From Tritrichomonas musculus (taxonomy: Eukaryota > Parabasalia > Tritrichomonadida > Tritrichomonadidae): 64,000 bases of DNA. The stretch covers positions 310,001 to 374,000 of the forward strand of contig JAPFFF010000040.1 in the NCBI GenBank assembly GCA_039105265.1. Direction: 5' to 3'. The notes beneath the pieces were generated by a model. It searched no databases. It was not told the origin of the DNA and saw only the letters and a list, made by a program, of their open reading frames with translations. Made by a program: the position numbers and the translations under genes. The first letter of the stretch is position 1, and every line of letters starts with the position of its first letter. Positions 30,279 through 40,954 of the stretch are shown in pieces.

Positions 30279-31083
30279 TAATATAAGAAGGAATATTGAC
30301 AGATTCGATATCACGTCTTGCAAATAAAATGACATCGAAAACGCCGCTGCCTTTCTTGCTTTCTTCCAAAAGAAGCTGACCATCAACAACTTTGAAAAAT
30401 ATGTTTTCTGACGATACTTCTATTTGTGTCAAATGGACAACATTAGCAAAACAGTTGTCGCATATTTTTTCTAAACTTGCTGGCAGTTCAAACTTTTTGA
30501 TAAAGCTGTTTGCAAAAACGTTGTCTTCGATGATTTTGATGTTTGAAGAGCCATCAAAAGTGACAGATTGTAACTTCAAATGATTATAAAATGAGAACTC
30601 TTTTATAACTTTTATTTGAGGAGGAATCACTGCATCTTTAATGTTGTTTGTTGCAAAATAGAGGACATCAAAAGTGTCACTTTTTTCATCGGTCTTTCCA
30701 AGAAGGAATTCATTGTTGTAAAGTATAAAGTGAGGATTGCTTGGTGAAACTTCTATTTTATTCAAATTAAGGAGACAATTACACCACTTGTTTTGAAGGT
30801 ACTTGACGCTTGGTGGAATTTGGAGTTGCTTGATATTTGCTCCACGAAAACAATTTGCTTCAAATGTTTCAACTTTTGAATCTTCTGGAAATGTTAATGA
30901 GTTAATAATACATCTGGTAAATGCATTTTCTTTAATTGAGATTATGTTGTATTTTTCACCTTCAGATACAGCAAATTGAGGTATAAAAACATTTCCAGTG
31001 GCTTCTGGTGATTCTATTATAGATGAAGTACAGTCTTTTTGATTAATTTTCACCCGAAGGCCCCCTCCAATTTCAATTTCCAT
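30271..31083 (-). CDS. BspA-like LRR_5 N-terminal half of the LRR-kinase gene
   Basis: ATG at 31081-31083 (MEIEIGGGLRVKINQKDC). The 270 residues contain LRR_5 units and the same inserted module as the 699-aa BspA protein: KWCNCLLNLNKIEVSPSNP, then EFLLGKTDEKSDTFDVLYF and RRDIESVNIPSYIKS. It ends at 30,271. The expected continuation of the LRR (NNFEYCRHLQAVTF) follows at once in the +1 frame, so this and 28782-30278 are one gene split by a frameshift next to a run of four A. No signal peptide. Confidence 0.75.
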   Translation of the reverse strand: MEIEIGGGLRVKINQKDCTSSIIESPEATGNVFIPQFAVSEGEKYNIISIKENAFTRCIINSLTFPEDSKVETFEANCFRGANIKQLQIPPSVKYLQNKWCNCLLNLNKIEVSPSNPHFILYNNEFLLGKTDEKSDTFDVLYFATNNIKDAVIPPQIKVIKEFSFYNHLKLQSVTFDGSSNIKIIEDNVFANSFIKKFELPASLEKICDNCFANVVHLTQIEVSSENIFFKVVDGQLLLEESKKGSGVFDVILFARRDIESVNIPSYIKS

Positions 31084-31224
31084 TTTTGTTGGGATTTTTG
31101 GAAATTTTTTTAATTTTTGAACATTTGAATTAACTTATAGAATAATTTTCAAACTTTTTCAATAAATTCTGTTTATTTAATAACTTTTTGAATGAAAATT
31201 ATAAATTTTCTTTTTTTTTAAAAA

Positions 31225-31689
31225 ATGAAGCGAATTTCTCTTATTAAAGCAACAAAAGATCAAATACCTTTACTAGTTGAAATATCAAAAGAAGCTTTCG
31301 ATAGCGATATTGAAGTTGGTGCAATTGAGAAAGGAGGTCCACCTGAATATGATTGTCCAGAGTGGCATGAAAAAATGGCAAAAGAAGGACATTTATATGC
31401 GGCGGTTGAAAACAATGATGTTATAGGCGGTGCTATATTATTCCAAGACGACAATAATTCTGACTGCATGTATGTTGGAAGAATATTTATTGATCCAAAG
31501 CATTTTAAGAAAGGATATGGCATTGAGCTCATGCGTTGTATAGAAGAAATGAATCCATTAATCACTAAATTTTTTTTAGATACTCCTATCTGGAATCGAA
31601 GAACTAATAATTTTTATAAAAAAATTGGATACATTGAAACGAAAAGAGATGATGAATTTGTCTACTACCAAAAAAATGTAAAAAAATAA
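31225..31689 (+). CDS. GNAT-family N-acetyltransferase of bacterial type (154 aa)
   Basis: ATG at 31225. A single GNAT domain fills the protein. The acetyl-CoA-binding motif A reads VGRIFIDPKHFKKGYGIELM (about residues 87-106), and FLDTPIWNRRTNNFYKKIGY follows as motif B. The segment GGPPEYDCPEWHEKMAKEGH is typical of a subfamily I know from Firmicutes, and the protein has no eukaryotic extension, so lateral transfer from bacteria is likely. The substrate is unknown; these enzymes acetylate small amines or protein N-termini. It is divergent from the LRR-kinase, with a leader of only about 140 bp between the two start codons. Base composition has been ameliorated to the host's AT-rich style. 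Confidence 0.85.
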   Translation: MKRISLIKATKDQIPLLVEISKEAFDSDIEVGAIEKGGPPEYDCPEWHEKMAKEGHLYAAVENNDVIGGAILFQDDNNSDCMYVGRIFIDPKHFKKGYGIELMRCIEEMNPLITKFFLDTPIWNRRTNNFYKKIGYIETKRDDEFVYYQKNVKK

Positions 31690-31806
31690 ATAAATAGTAA
31701 TAGTAATATTTTGAATGTGACATGGAATTTTAAAAATTGCTAATAGATAGAAAAAAAAAAAAAAAAAAAAAATAATTTATCAACATGTTATAAATACATA
31801 AATTAA
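31690..31806. other. Short spacer with an A-run
   Basis: Contains an A homopolymer at about 31,750-31,771 and nothing else recognised. Confidence 0.5.
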
Positions 31807-32356
31807 TTTTTCATATGTTTTTATATTGACCTTCTAGATTATTATATTGACCTTTCGATAAATCGGATCACTGAAAATGAATACGATTTTAACATTAGCA
31901 TATTGGTCTCTAGATATCCATCATGTGAATATGAGTTAATGAAAACAATTGAAGTCAAAGTTGGTCAACATATCAAGGTTAATGTAACAAATGATGATAA
32001 TCCTTTAGCTTGCTTGAAAACTGAGAAAAATTCAGTTTGCTATTATGAAACACTTCAAGGAATTGCTGAAGGACGTGTTCTTATATCAGAAAGAAATGAA
32101 ACAATATTTTATCATCCTGAAAATTACACCATCATTTTTTTCAAAAATATGATTGCAGATTCATCCATCTTTCAAAATTGATATGACCTTATAATTGGTC
32201 TAAATAATAGCTTTAAGATACAATATGTTAAAGAAATATCAGGAAGTAAAGAAACCAACTTTGTAATTCATAACCCTACTTTTAATCCAAATGATGCAGA
32301 CAAAGTTGAAATATCTAATTCTAAACACTCTAATTTCGAGCCATCAAAGAAATGCT
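31807..32356 (+). pseudogene. Unrecognised gene remnant with one in-frame stop
   Basis: A plus-strand frame is open from 31,807 to a TGA at about 32,179 and then again to a TAA near 32,356 in the same frame (pieces: YPSCEYELMKTIEVKVGQHI; VCYYETLQGIAEGRVLISER; after the stop, FKIQYVKEISGSKETNFVIH). The first internal ATG is at about 31,936, far inside the preserved-looking region, so the true N-terminus is missing. The content is beta-rich and non-repetitive, unlike random AT frames. Family unknown. Confidence 0.4.
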
Positions 32357-35229
32357 AATTATTATTTCATGATTTTTTTTTCTCAACAGAAAAATCTTAA
32401 TAAATTCTATTTATGTATATTAAAATATTTATAGTTTCTTCTTTTAGTTTTTTATTTACTTATTTTCATGCTTTTTTGCTTTTTTAAAAAAATCCAAATT
32501 GAGAGGAAAAAATCTAAAAAGTTCAACCATTTGTGAACAAATATACAAAGAAAAAAATTGAGGGGAAAAAATCTAAAAAGTTCAAAAAAAAATATTTACC
32601 AAATATTATATTTTAAATAGCAAAAATATTTTCTGGTGAAACTAAAAGCCATTTCGTTTAAGAGTTTGAATATTAAATTGATTTGATTTTCCAATTCATT
32701 GAAAATAGTAATTCTTTAAAATTGAACTATTTTGTAATATTATTTCATCTAGTTATATTAATTTTATTATTAAATTTTTAATTTTTTAAATATGTGTGGA
32801 AGGTACGTTTAAAATTTTTTTTATAACTAAAAGATGCATTTTTATGGCCAATATCAAATATGTGTGAAATCAATTATATAAAAATGATGTTGCTACTTCA
32901 ATAGTATCTATTTTTCATATTTTGGATAAAAAATTTGAAATTTTTTTGGAAAATATCATAATCTAAATATGTGTAAATATTTGAATTTATTTCAATATAT
33001 CATAGATATATTTTTTAATTGGATGTTATGAAGTATATATTATATAATAATTAAAATATGCTAATTATTTAATGAAATAATCATGTTTATTTTGATTTTC
33101 TCAGTATTTTGCATATCTTGAAAATTTCTCATTATTTTATGGAATATTTTATATTTTTAATATATAAAATATAATATATTAATATATATACATTCAGAAA
33201 TAAATTATTTCGACAGTTATTGTAATAAATGCATTTCTTTTCTTGAAACATAAATAACTTTTAAAATACAAATATTTGTTTTTTTAAATTTTTCCAATAT
33301 ATATATTTTATTTTAATTAAAAAACAATTTTATAATTATTATAAAATTACTGAAATGGGGGAAAAAGAGTTTATATATTTGATAAAAAATTCTGAGTAAA
33401 ATCTTTACTCAAGGTGAAATAATTTACCTCGAGTAAAAACTTTATTTATTTTTTGAATGCATAAAATCTCTACTTGAGGTGAAATATTTCACCTCGCGTA
33501 AAAATTTTATTCAGAATTTGAATACTCATGTAAAATTTAGTTTATTTTTTTTTTAAAAAGTGAAATGAAAGCTTTAAAAAAATGAAAAAACTTCAGTCCA
33601 TCAAAAAAAAAAATTACCGCTTTACAAGTATTTATCTTTGATGCCTGGCTAATGATCCAAAAAAAATGGAGCAACTATTGAGTGTTCAGCTTTTCTTTTT
33701 TTTTTTTTTCTAAATTAAATTCAAATAACTGGAATTATAATGGAGCAATACAAATGTTTTCCAAAACAATAAAATGAATTAATCTTAAAAACGAACAAAA
33801 TTATTCAAAATGCTGCTGATGATTCAAATAATGGAATTTTTACAAATAATGAGCAAGATACTATTTCAAATACTCAAACTTTAATTTTAATGGCCAAAAA
33901 AGGATTTAGGTTTAATTGTGGTGATAATTCAATTAGAAATATATATATTGGAACAAATAACTTCATTAACACAAAAAATATAATTTCTGTTCAACATCCA
34001 GAAATGTATTGAGATATATTTTATAAATGGATATATGTTTGCCTATTTTTTGGTTAAGTAATCTTTATATCTGATGATAAAAATATTGCTCAAAAAAATT
34101 TAAAAAATTTGAAAAATTTGAGAAAACGATTAATATTCATTCAAATAATTTTTAAAATTAATCATATTTATTTTTAAATAATATGATTATTATATTTATA
34201 TTTTTTAAAATATAATATGATATATGAATAATAATAAATCAAATTTTAGAGTATAATAATGGATAAATAAAACCTTCCTCACATATTTTTTTTAATAATA
34301 TTCAAGTATCTTCAAACGGTCTCGAAATCATATCATATATTGCCAACCTATTTTCACAAAATTGAAGGACTGAATCTTCAAAAAAAGAGTTTAATTATAT
34401 TCATAAATAAGTATAAAACGTTTTGACAAATTCTTTTTTCATCTCCTCTAACTATGCTTTTGAGAATTGGGTATTTCTCAAAAGATTAATAATCTCTCCT
34501 TCTGTTACAAGAAGAGAGCTTTCTATTTTGGATGGATGCAAATCATTAAAATAAAAAAGCATTTTAGAGATTGTTTTAACTGATTTAATTATATAAGCAA
34601 CTCATTTTAATATATACATTTAGTATTTTGAAAAGCTAAATTCATAAAATTGAAAATATGCAAATGTTATAGGTAATCGATGTTTCAATTGTGTTTTTGT
34701 GGAGTTTATGAACATAAAGACTTCACTATTACAAATTCTCAATTAACAAGTTACCAATGAATGAGTATTATGGATTGAATTCAGAACCTTTTGAAAATTT
34801 AGATTTATCAAATAAAAAGCTATATGCTAATAAATTATTCTCCAATTATTTAAACAGTTAATTTCTAGATTTAACTTGTCTGTCATCAATCTATTTATCA
34901 AATATTGGCTTCATTAAAAGAGAATAAAGATTTTTATTATAAAAAATATATATTTTATAAAAAAATATATATATTTTATCAAAGAAGGTAAAATATAATA
35001 ATCAATAAAATGATAGTGTATACTATGCTCATAAAAAAATTAATTAATTGATATCATTATAAATCGAGCTGTAATGGATATTAAACTCACGGTCTCTTTT
35101 TTTAATAATGCCTTTATAGGAGGTAGACAGTTTTTTCCCAGACCTTTACTTAATGGCAGCAATATTAAACCTGAGGATGAAAATATAAAATAAAAATTAC
35201 AAGGTTAAATTAAAGTTAAGAAATTAATC
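32357..35229. other. Gene desert with palindromes and short direct repeats
   Basis: No supported gene. A 30-bp piece (gaaaaaatctaaaaagttca core) is directly repeated at about 32,497 and 32,562. Near-perfect and perfect palindromes lie at 33404-33437 and 33476-33495. A plus-strand open stretch at about 33,773-34,012 reads NAADDSNNGIFTNNEQDTIS, then LMAKKGFRFNCGDNSIRNIY and could be debris of a gene, but no family is recognised. Confidence 0.4.
33404..33495. repeat. Pair of related palindromes (aaggtgaaat / atttcacct)
   Basis: 33404-33437 is a near-palindrome (tttactcaaggtgaaa facing tttacctcgagtaaa). 33476-33495 is a perfect 20-bp palindrome, gaggtgaaatatttcacctc. Both share the ggtgaaat half-site and the flanking ttactc/gagtaa or cgcgtaa pieces. 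They look like two copies of one operator-like or transposon-binding site. Confidence 0.65.
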
Positions 35230-35830
35230 GTGCTTAAATTATTGTAATTAATAACAATTATTTTTACTAAATAATTATTTTTAATTAAATAATTATTTTT
35301 TATTAAATAATTTTTTTTATTAATTATTTGTTTTCAATTAATTATTTATTTTTAAAAAATTTTTTATTTTTTATTAATTTTTTATTTTTTATTAATTAAT
35401 TATTTGTTATTATTTATTTATTTTTTGTTAAATAATTATTTGTTTTTAATTAATTGATTTTTTTAATTAAATAATTATTTTTTATTAATTATTTATTTTT
35501 AATTAATTATTTTTTAATTAATTAATTATTTTTAATTAATTAATTATTTTTATTTAATTAATTATTTTTAACTAATTAATTATTTTTATTTAATTAATTA
35601 TTTTTATTTAATTAATTATTTTTAATTAATTATTTTTTTTTATCTAATTAATTATTTTTAACTAATTAATTATTTTTTTTATTAATTATATATTTTTAAT
35701 TATTTTTTTATTTTTAATTATTTAATTATTTTTTATTAATTATTTATTTTTAATTATTTATTTTTTATTTTTTTATTTTTTTTATTTATTTATTTTATTT
35801 ATTTATTTATTTATTTTTAATTATTTTTTA
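35230..35830. repeat. A/T-only low-complexity block 1 (ttaattaattattttt)
   Basis: About 600 bp composed almost solely of combinations of ttaattaa, ttatttt and aaataatta. No coding potential. A second and longer block of the same kind starts at 36,990. Confidence 0.9.
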
Positions 35831-36989
35831 TTAGAGACTTATCAAAATTATTTTTAATTTTAAAATTCCAACGATATTTTGCATTAAATGTATTTATTAG
35901 AAAAAATACTAGTAATTCAATTAAATTGAGTTTTTTCAGATAATAACTTTTTGGCCAAAAAGAATTACATTTGCAAAAAAGTTGTCATCTTTTGAAAAAT
36001 TTAATTTTTTCACAAAAAAAATTATTTTGTTTCAATTTGCAATTTTTTTGAAATAACTTTTTTTATTGATTACAAAAAGTATTTGCCATTTAAATATCTT
36101 TTTTAAAATAATTTTTTTTTGTGCAAATATAACTTTAAAAAATTAAAGAAATTGCTCATATTATGATTACAAATTTTTTGCAATTATTTATAAATGCTTT
36201 TATTCATAAATTAGGTGTAATTATGAGTAAAAAATGATATAACTTTAGTGTTGCTGTGAGGTTTGCAGGATATATGCTCTACAAAAATGTAAAATAGAAA
36301 TAAAATATTTCAAAAGAAAAAAATTATTGTTCTTAAAAGAATGCTATGATTGGTTGTCGTGCTCATATATTATTGTACTTTCTTAGAAACAAAGAAGTTG
36401 TTCTTTTTTATTTCCAAAGTTTTAGAGATAATTTTCATTCTTCTCAATTTATTAAAATAGTGATAACCTTGAATATTTTTAATATTGGTTTTTGTAAATA
36501 GTATATTGTAATTTACGCAAAAAAAATTTGTTTTAAAATTATTTTTTTTATAACAAAAACCATTGCAAATATGCAACAACAAGTTTTTTCAAAATTATAT
36601 TTATTTTTGAAATAAATCAATTTATTCAAAATTTTATCGATTTTTTGTTTTCACTTCAAAATAATCGTAAAAAATGGTTATTTTAAAAAACAAATATTTT
36701 TTTAAATAGAGATTTCTTTTGCGTTTTTTCAGGATTTTTTAAAATTAAATTGTTTTTAATATATAAATCATGGAATTTTAAAAAAGCTAAGACTTTTTCC
36801 TTAGTCTCTATTATTAAATATTTATTTTTTATGGATCAACTAAAGTATAGTTAGTCTTTTCTGAGACTACATACCGCCTAGCGGGCGTCGAGCAAGGCTG
36901 AGCGAAGCGAAGCTGAGTCGAGACTCTGTGGCTGTCGGTAAGAATCGGTAAAAATTATGTAAAAATATAAAAAGATTATTTTTTGTATT
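35831..36989. other. Gene-free AT-rich region with a GC-rich island
   Basis: No supported gene; the minus frame 36370-36582 (70 codons, AT-driven) is not credible. A sharp GC-rich island of about 65 bp lies at 36,866-36,930 with several short inverted pieces; see the separate entry. Confidence 0.5.
36866..36930. other. GC-rich island inside the AT desert
   Basis: Contains ccgcctagcgggcgtcgag, then gctgagcgaagcgaagctga and gtcgagactc. It holds short inverted pieces (gagtc/gactc; an agtct/agact pair just before it). The composition differs completely from 6 kb of surrounding DNA, suggesting a small insertion, a remnant of a mobile-element end or a structured RNA fragment. Confidence 0.55.
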
Positions 36990-38215
36990 ATTTTTATTTG
37001 ATCCTTTTTTATTAATTATTTATTCTTTATTAATTATTTATTTTTAATTAATTAATTTTTATTAATTATATATTTCTAATTAATTAATTATTTTTTATTA
37101 ATTATTTATTTTTAATCAATTAATTGTTTTTAATTAATTATTATTTAATAATTAATTGATTTTTATTATTAAATAATTATTTTTTATAAATTAATTATTT
37201 TTTATAAATTAATTATTTTTTATAAATTAATAATTTTTAAAAATTATTTATTTTTAATTAATGAATTTTAAATAATTATTTTTTTTAAATAATTAATTTT
37301 TATTATTAAATAATTATTTTTTATTAATTATTTATTTTTAAATAATTATTTTTTATTATTTAATTAATTTTTATTATTAAATAATTATTTTTATTAATTA
37401 TTTATTTTTAAATAAGTATTTTTTATTATTAAATAATTATTTTTTATTATTAAATAATTATTTTTTATAAATTAATTATTTTTTATAAATTAATTATTTT
37501 TTATAAATTAATTATTTTTTATAAATTAGTAATTTTTAAAAATCATTTATTTTTAATTAATGAATTTTAAATAATTATTTTTTATTAATTAATTAATTTT
37601 TATTATTAAATAATTATTTTTTATTATTTAATTAATTTTTATTATTAAATAATTATTTTTTATTAATTATTTATTTTTAAATAATTTTTTTTTATTATTA
37701 AATAATTATTTTTTATTATTAAATAATTATTTTTAATAAATTAATTATTTTTAATAAATTAATTATTTTTTATAAATTATTTATTTTTTATAAATTATTA
37801 ATTTTTAAAAATTATTAATTTTTAAAAATTATTAATTTTAATTAATTAATTTTAAATAATTTTTTTTTATTAATTAATTAATTTTTATTATTAAATAATT
37901 ATTTTTTATTAATTATTTATTTTTAAATAATTATTTTTTATTATTAAATAATTATTTTTTTATTATTAAATAATTATTTTTTATTATTAAATAATTATTT
38001 TTTATTATTAAATAATTATTTTTTTATTATTAAATAATTATTTTTTATTATTAAATAATTATTTTTTATTATTAAATAATTATTTTTTATTATTAAATAA
38101 TTATTTTTTATTATTAAATAATTATTTTTTATTATTAAATAATAATTTTTTATTATTAAATAACTATTTTTTATTATTAAATAATTATTTTTTTTAAATA
38201 ATTTTTATTAATAAA
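36990..38215. repeat. A/T-only low-complexity block 2 (taaataattattttttatta)
   Basis: About 1.2 kb. In its right half the unit ttattattaaataattattt recurs nearly perfectly every 18-20 bp; the left half mixes ttataaattaattattttt and similar words. No genes. Confidence 0.9.
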
Positions 38216-38249
38216 ATAAAATAGATCGTTGTAGATCAAAAGTATGAAA

Positions 38250-38433
38250 TTTGCATCAGTTTTATCTTATGGGATGCTGTTATCCTGATATCGTGTTCAA
38301 TAGCCTGTAATTTGCATCGATTGCATCTTATGGGATGCTGTTATCCTGATATCGTGTTCAATAGCCTGTAATTTGAATCGATTGTATCTTATGGGATGCT
38401 GTTATCCTGATATCGTGTTCAATAGCCTGTAAT
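38250..38433. repeat. 61-bp tandem repeat, three copies
   Basis: Copies start at 38251, 38312 and 38373 (ttgcatc or ttgaatc phase), each containing ttatgggatgctgttatcc and gatatcgtgttcaatagcc. They are nearly identical and flow directly into the 30-bp array at 38,434. Confidence 0.9.
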
Positions 38434-38775
38434 TTGCTGCTTATTTGCTCTCATCATCTTCCATTGCTGCTTATTTGCTCTCATCATCTTCCATTGCTGC
38501 TTATTTGCTTTCATCGTCTTCCATTGCTGCTTATTTGCTTTCATCGTCTTCCATTGCTGCTTATTTGCTTTCATCATCTTCAATTGCTGCTTATTTGCTC
38601 TCATCGTCTTCCATTGTTGTTTATTTGCTTTCATCATCTTCAATTGCTGCTTATTTGCTCTCATCGTCTTCAATTGTTGTTTATTTGCTTTCATCGTCTT
38701 CCATTGCTGCTTATTTGCTCTCATCGTCTTCCATTGTTGTTTATTTGCTTTTATTTTTTTCATCGTCTTCCATTC
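38434..38775. repeat. 30-bp tandem repeat, about 11 copies
   Basis: The unit is ttgctgcttatttgct followed by ctcatcatcttcca. Variants swap tcatcg/tcatca and ttgctgc/ttgttgt. On the minus strand it encodes the decapeptide WKMMRANKQQ; on plus, LLSSSSIAAY. Other frames meet a stop per unit. Which frame, if any, was coding is unclear. Confidence 0.9.
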
Positions 38776-39337
38776 TAGTCAATTCAATTCGTTCAATAAC
38801 ATCATTCAATTCATTCCATTCAATTCATTCAATTCATTCAATAACATCATTCAATTCAAACAACATTTCATTCGTTCATTTAATTCATTCAACTCTCAAC
38901 AGCAACATTCGTTCAATACTATCATTCAATTTGTTTAATAACTCTTGCAATAGCATTCACAACAAGGCCAATTCGTTCTATTCATTCAATTCAAATAATC
39001 AATTACAGGTGAAAAAAATATAGTGAGAAATCACCTCTTCACCCATGACTATATTTTTCAAATAAGAGGCATTAATCATTCATTCAATAACATTCATAAC
39101 AAGGTCGTTTCTTTCATTCAAAACAGTTCGTTTAATAGTATAGTTAATCCGTTCAATGATAGTATTAAGCAAATTAATATCCACATATCGCTTTTCCTTA
39201 CATTGATTATTGAATTCGTCAATTTTTTGTTCAAATAAGATAATCATATCTGCATTGTTTTTTTGAAAATATTCGAAATCTATTTGAAAATAATCAAATC
39301 TAGAAAGTAAATCACTGAGTGTTTTGTAACGAAACAT
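38776..39337 (-). pseudogene. Decayed repeat-tailed locus with short N-terminal frame
   Basis: An ATG at 39335-39337 opens a minus frame of 85 residues (MFRYKTLSDLLSRFDYFQ; IILFEQKIDEFNNQCKEKRY; VVMNVIE-like end) with coiled-coil character, ending at 39,080. Beyond it lies about 250 bp of low-complexity aattcattcaa sequence, then the 30-bp and 61-bp arrays. The leader carries TTTTATAATAGGG and TGAAGTGAATTTTTTTT, resembling the leader of the decayed coiled-coil gene at 10.2 kb. The layout (short head, low-complexity coil, minisatellite tail) parallels that locus. Probably not functional as a long gene. Confidence 0.4.
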
Positions 39338-40030
39338 TTGAGGATGCGGTTTAAAAAAAAATTCACTTCACATGTCACCCTATTATAAAAACCAAATTGG
39401 AATTTTTTTTCATTCAATAGCAAGTTCAAAATTATAAAAAACACATTAATAATATCGTTTATTATCGTTTTCATAGTTTATCATACACAATTACGTCCGT
39501 TTACAATTAATTCCTCACAATTTATTTTAGAACAAGCTATTCAATTATTTTCTTTCAATTATTTTATTTTCTCAATAAATCCTGAACCATTTATTTGCTA
39601 TTTTAAATCGATTGTATCTAGCAAATGAAAAGAAAATATTTATTAAGATGAATGAGATGCTTTTTTATAAAGAATTATGGGCTTATTTTTAAAGTAGATT
39701 TAATTTTTAAGAAAATCATTATTATTTGCTAATACTTGTTTTATATATTCGTAACATAGCTTAAAATAAATAATACTTGACATAGAAACGAATTTTTAAG
39801 TCGAAATTTGTTTTTATCTATTTTTGGTGGAAAAAGAAAAAAATGGTAGAGAAAAAAAAGCACCACCACTTTTTAAATAGTTTATGTAGCTTTTAAACTT
39901 TTTCTTTAGTTTACATATTGGTATATTATTGGTAAATATTTTTTTTCGGTGGTAAAAAACCGCTGGTTGGCTAAAATTTGACTACTTATCTGGTCGGTGG
40001 TATCTGGGTGGTAAAAATCATACCATCCAT

Positions 40031-40062
<32 letters not shown>

Positions 40063-40954
40063 ATACTAATATCTTTTATTTGATGAATAATTATCATATG
40101 GCATCATTACTACTCAATTGAATAAGCAGAAATTTTTTTATATCGAAAAAAAGTTGCTTTGAGAGAGATGCTATATAATTCTAAATGCTTTGTTTTAGAA
40201 AATCCATCCAACTAAGGCAAGGATTGGATTTTATTATGCAAAATGCTGCTTTTCTAATTTTAATTTGGAAAAAGAAAGAGGAAGCAAAAGAAAATCATAT
40301 GCAACTTTTAAATAGATTTATTATGAAAAAGTTGATAGAAAAGGCCATGCTACAGCGCCACTTTTTGAAAGAAAAGGCCAATTTATAAAAAAAAAAAAAA
40401 TTAAAAAAATTGAATTACCGCCAAATAGATGTAGTGATTACAGTTTTAGAGCAGTTTCTCTGACCTCTAATGGTAAGCTAAGATATGTATCTGTTAAAAG
40501 CCCAAATGTTTTCAAAGGTAATTATAAGGGTGAAACTTTAACAACTTGTTATATTGAACAATATCTATAGATATTAACAGGTCACTCCAAATTATTGATC
40601 CTTGTGCATGGAAAATAGTTAATTGAGAGCAGGAATGATCAAGGAATTACAAATATCATTTATTGAAATACGAATAATTATTTTTAGCAATAATCGAGAT
40701 GATTACATATGCTAAAAGTATGATGTCAAGTATCTTTAAAAAGATTTATCATTAAAGCATATGTTTTTGACTTTTGAGATATTTTTTAAACTTTAAGCGA
40801 CCGTTTAAAATGCACTTTTATATAACCTACCGGGACAATAAGTAAGGACATTGGTCCAGTAGATTATCGACAAATGGAGAAATTACAAATACCCTAATTT
40901 AACCGTAATTTTTAACGGTTAAAAAAGTGAAGTAGGAACAAATGTAATTTCCCT
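39338..40954. other. Gene-poor region with an (ATTT)n tract
   Basis: No confident gene. An attt microsatellite lies at 40,029-40,061. A 67-codon plus frame at 40185-40388 and a following open stretch (SDYSFRAVSLTSNGKLRYVS, about 40,430-40,570) may be debris of one gene, but no family is recognised. The piece cgccactttttgaa at about 40,357 matches the arm of the 16.4-kb hairpin. A stem ttaaccgt/acggttaa lies at 40899-40922, just 3' of the next gene. Confidence 0.4.
40899..40922 (-). terminator. Hairpin 3' of the hydrolase-like gene
   Basis: Perfect 8-bp arms ttaaccgt and acggttaa with an 8-nt AT loop, 33 bp past the stop codon of the minus-strand gene. It may help 3' end formation; eukaryotic genes do not require such hairpins, so the role is inference. 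Confidence 0.3.

Noticed and set aside
30255-30285. A tiny 23-nt GT..TAG intron joining the LRR and kinase halves
   Set aside because: Its removal gives the wrong reading frame for the LRR continuation, and it is shorter than known introns.
36370-36582. 70-codon minus frame in the desert
   Set aside because: Lys/Asn/Phe composition expected from random AT-rich DNA.
38419-39023. Decapeptide-repeat frames (WKMMRANKQQ; SSSSIAAYLL)
   Set aside because: By-products of the 30-bp tandem array; no conserved domain joined in frame.
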